From positions 1-6,504 of the forward strand of contig JAMONI010000319.1 of NCBI GenBank assembly GCA_027065935.1: DNA of 6,504 nucleotides. Reading direction: 5' to 3'. This document shows, in pieces, positions 6,307 to 6,504 of this stretch; position 1 is the stretch's first letter; every line of letters begins with the position of its first letter. Both the position numbers and the translations under genes were made by a program. The DNA comes from Flavobacteriales bacterium. Its GTDB lineage: Bacteria > Bacteroidota > Bacteroidia > Flavobacteriales > Flavobacteriaceae. Under the pieces are notes generated by a model. The model worked only from the letters and a program-made list of their open reading frames with translations, was not told the origin of the DNA and ran no database searches.

Positions 6307-6504
6307 ATGATACGTGCTTTCAAAATTGCTTTACTTCCCGTTTTTTTCTACTTGCTGGGTAACTTAATCGTAATCGGTTTGTTCCTGATGTGGGGCCGGA
6401 CGGAAATGCAACACGGCATACTCAACAAGGATGCCCCGTATTTGGCTCTTGTAGCTTATACCATACCGCTCCTGTTTGCCATTTGGGCCGGTTTAAGAGC
6501 CTTA
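6307..6504 (+). CDS. Membrane protein, N-terminal part only (3'-truncated)
   Basis: ATG at 6307 opens a frame of 66 codons with no stop before the right edge. The translation begins MIRAFKIALLPVFFYLLGN. It shows one hydrophobic segment at about residues 5-28 (a long Leu/Val/Ile/Phe run), a short polar loop containing WGRTEMQHGILNKDAP, and a second hydrophobic segment at about 48-64 (LALVAYTIPLLFAIWAG). This looks like the start of a multi-spanning inner-membrane protein. The family cannot be recognised from this part; a CPBP-type intramembrane protease is one possibility but no catalytic motif is in view. Codon use and composition match the neighbours, and a -7 element lies just upstream, so the gene is probably real. 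Confidence 0.7.
   Translation, partial: MIRAFKIALLPVFFYLLGNLIVIGLFLMWGRTEMQHGILNKDAPYLALVAYTIPLLFAIWAGLRAL

Overview
The window looks like chromosomal DNA from a member of the Bacteroidota, probably Flavobacteriia-like. The grounds are: no Shine-Dalgarno sequence before any start codon, TAnnTTTG-type -7 promoter elements before several genes, a peptidase-S74 'tail fiber domain' protein of the type common in this phylum, and a divergent ferredoxin / acyl-CoA reductase pair that I recall as typical of flavobacterial genomes. Taxonomy is inferred from these marks only.

Layout: (1) Positions 1-1059, plus strand, hold the 3' part of a fibre or adhesin-like protein ending in an intramolecular chaperone (peptidase S74) domain. 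It is cut off by the left edge. (2) A strong hairpin at 1081-1113 serves as a shared terminator for this gene and the convergent glycosyltransferase gene (1111-2229, minus). (3) A 631-residue protein (2326-4221, minus) is built from many winged-helix-like units and resembles DUF505; it has its own terminator at 2272-2298. (4) A small YfhL-type 2[4Fe-4S] ferredoxin (4368-4682, minus) has its own terminator at 4313-4344. (5) A 51-base divergent intergenic region carries back-to-back -7 elements that drive the ferredoxin leftward and a LuxC-like acyl-CoA reductase (4734-5801) rightward. (6) The acyl-CoA reductase gene is followed after 4 bases by rlmH (5806-6279), the methyltransferase for pseudouridine 1915 of 23S rRNA. 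(7) A membrane protein gene starts at 6307, behind its own -7 element, and runs off the right edge.

The genes do not form one pathway. The three minus-strand genes look monocistronic, each followed by its own terminator. The acyl-CoA reductase and rlmH are probably co-transcribed. The ferredoxin and acyl-CoA reductase may be functionally linked through their shared promoter region, but that is inference. I see no tRNA, rRNA, CRISPR array, insertion sequence or convincing new multi-gene system. The least understood item is the multi-winged-helix protein. No gene-free stretch exceeds 300 bases; the longest is about 146 bases (4222-4367).
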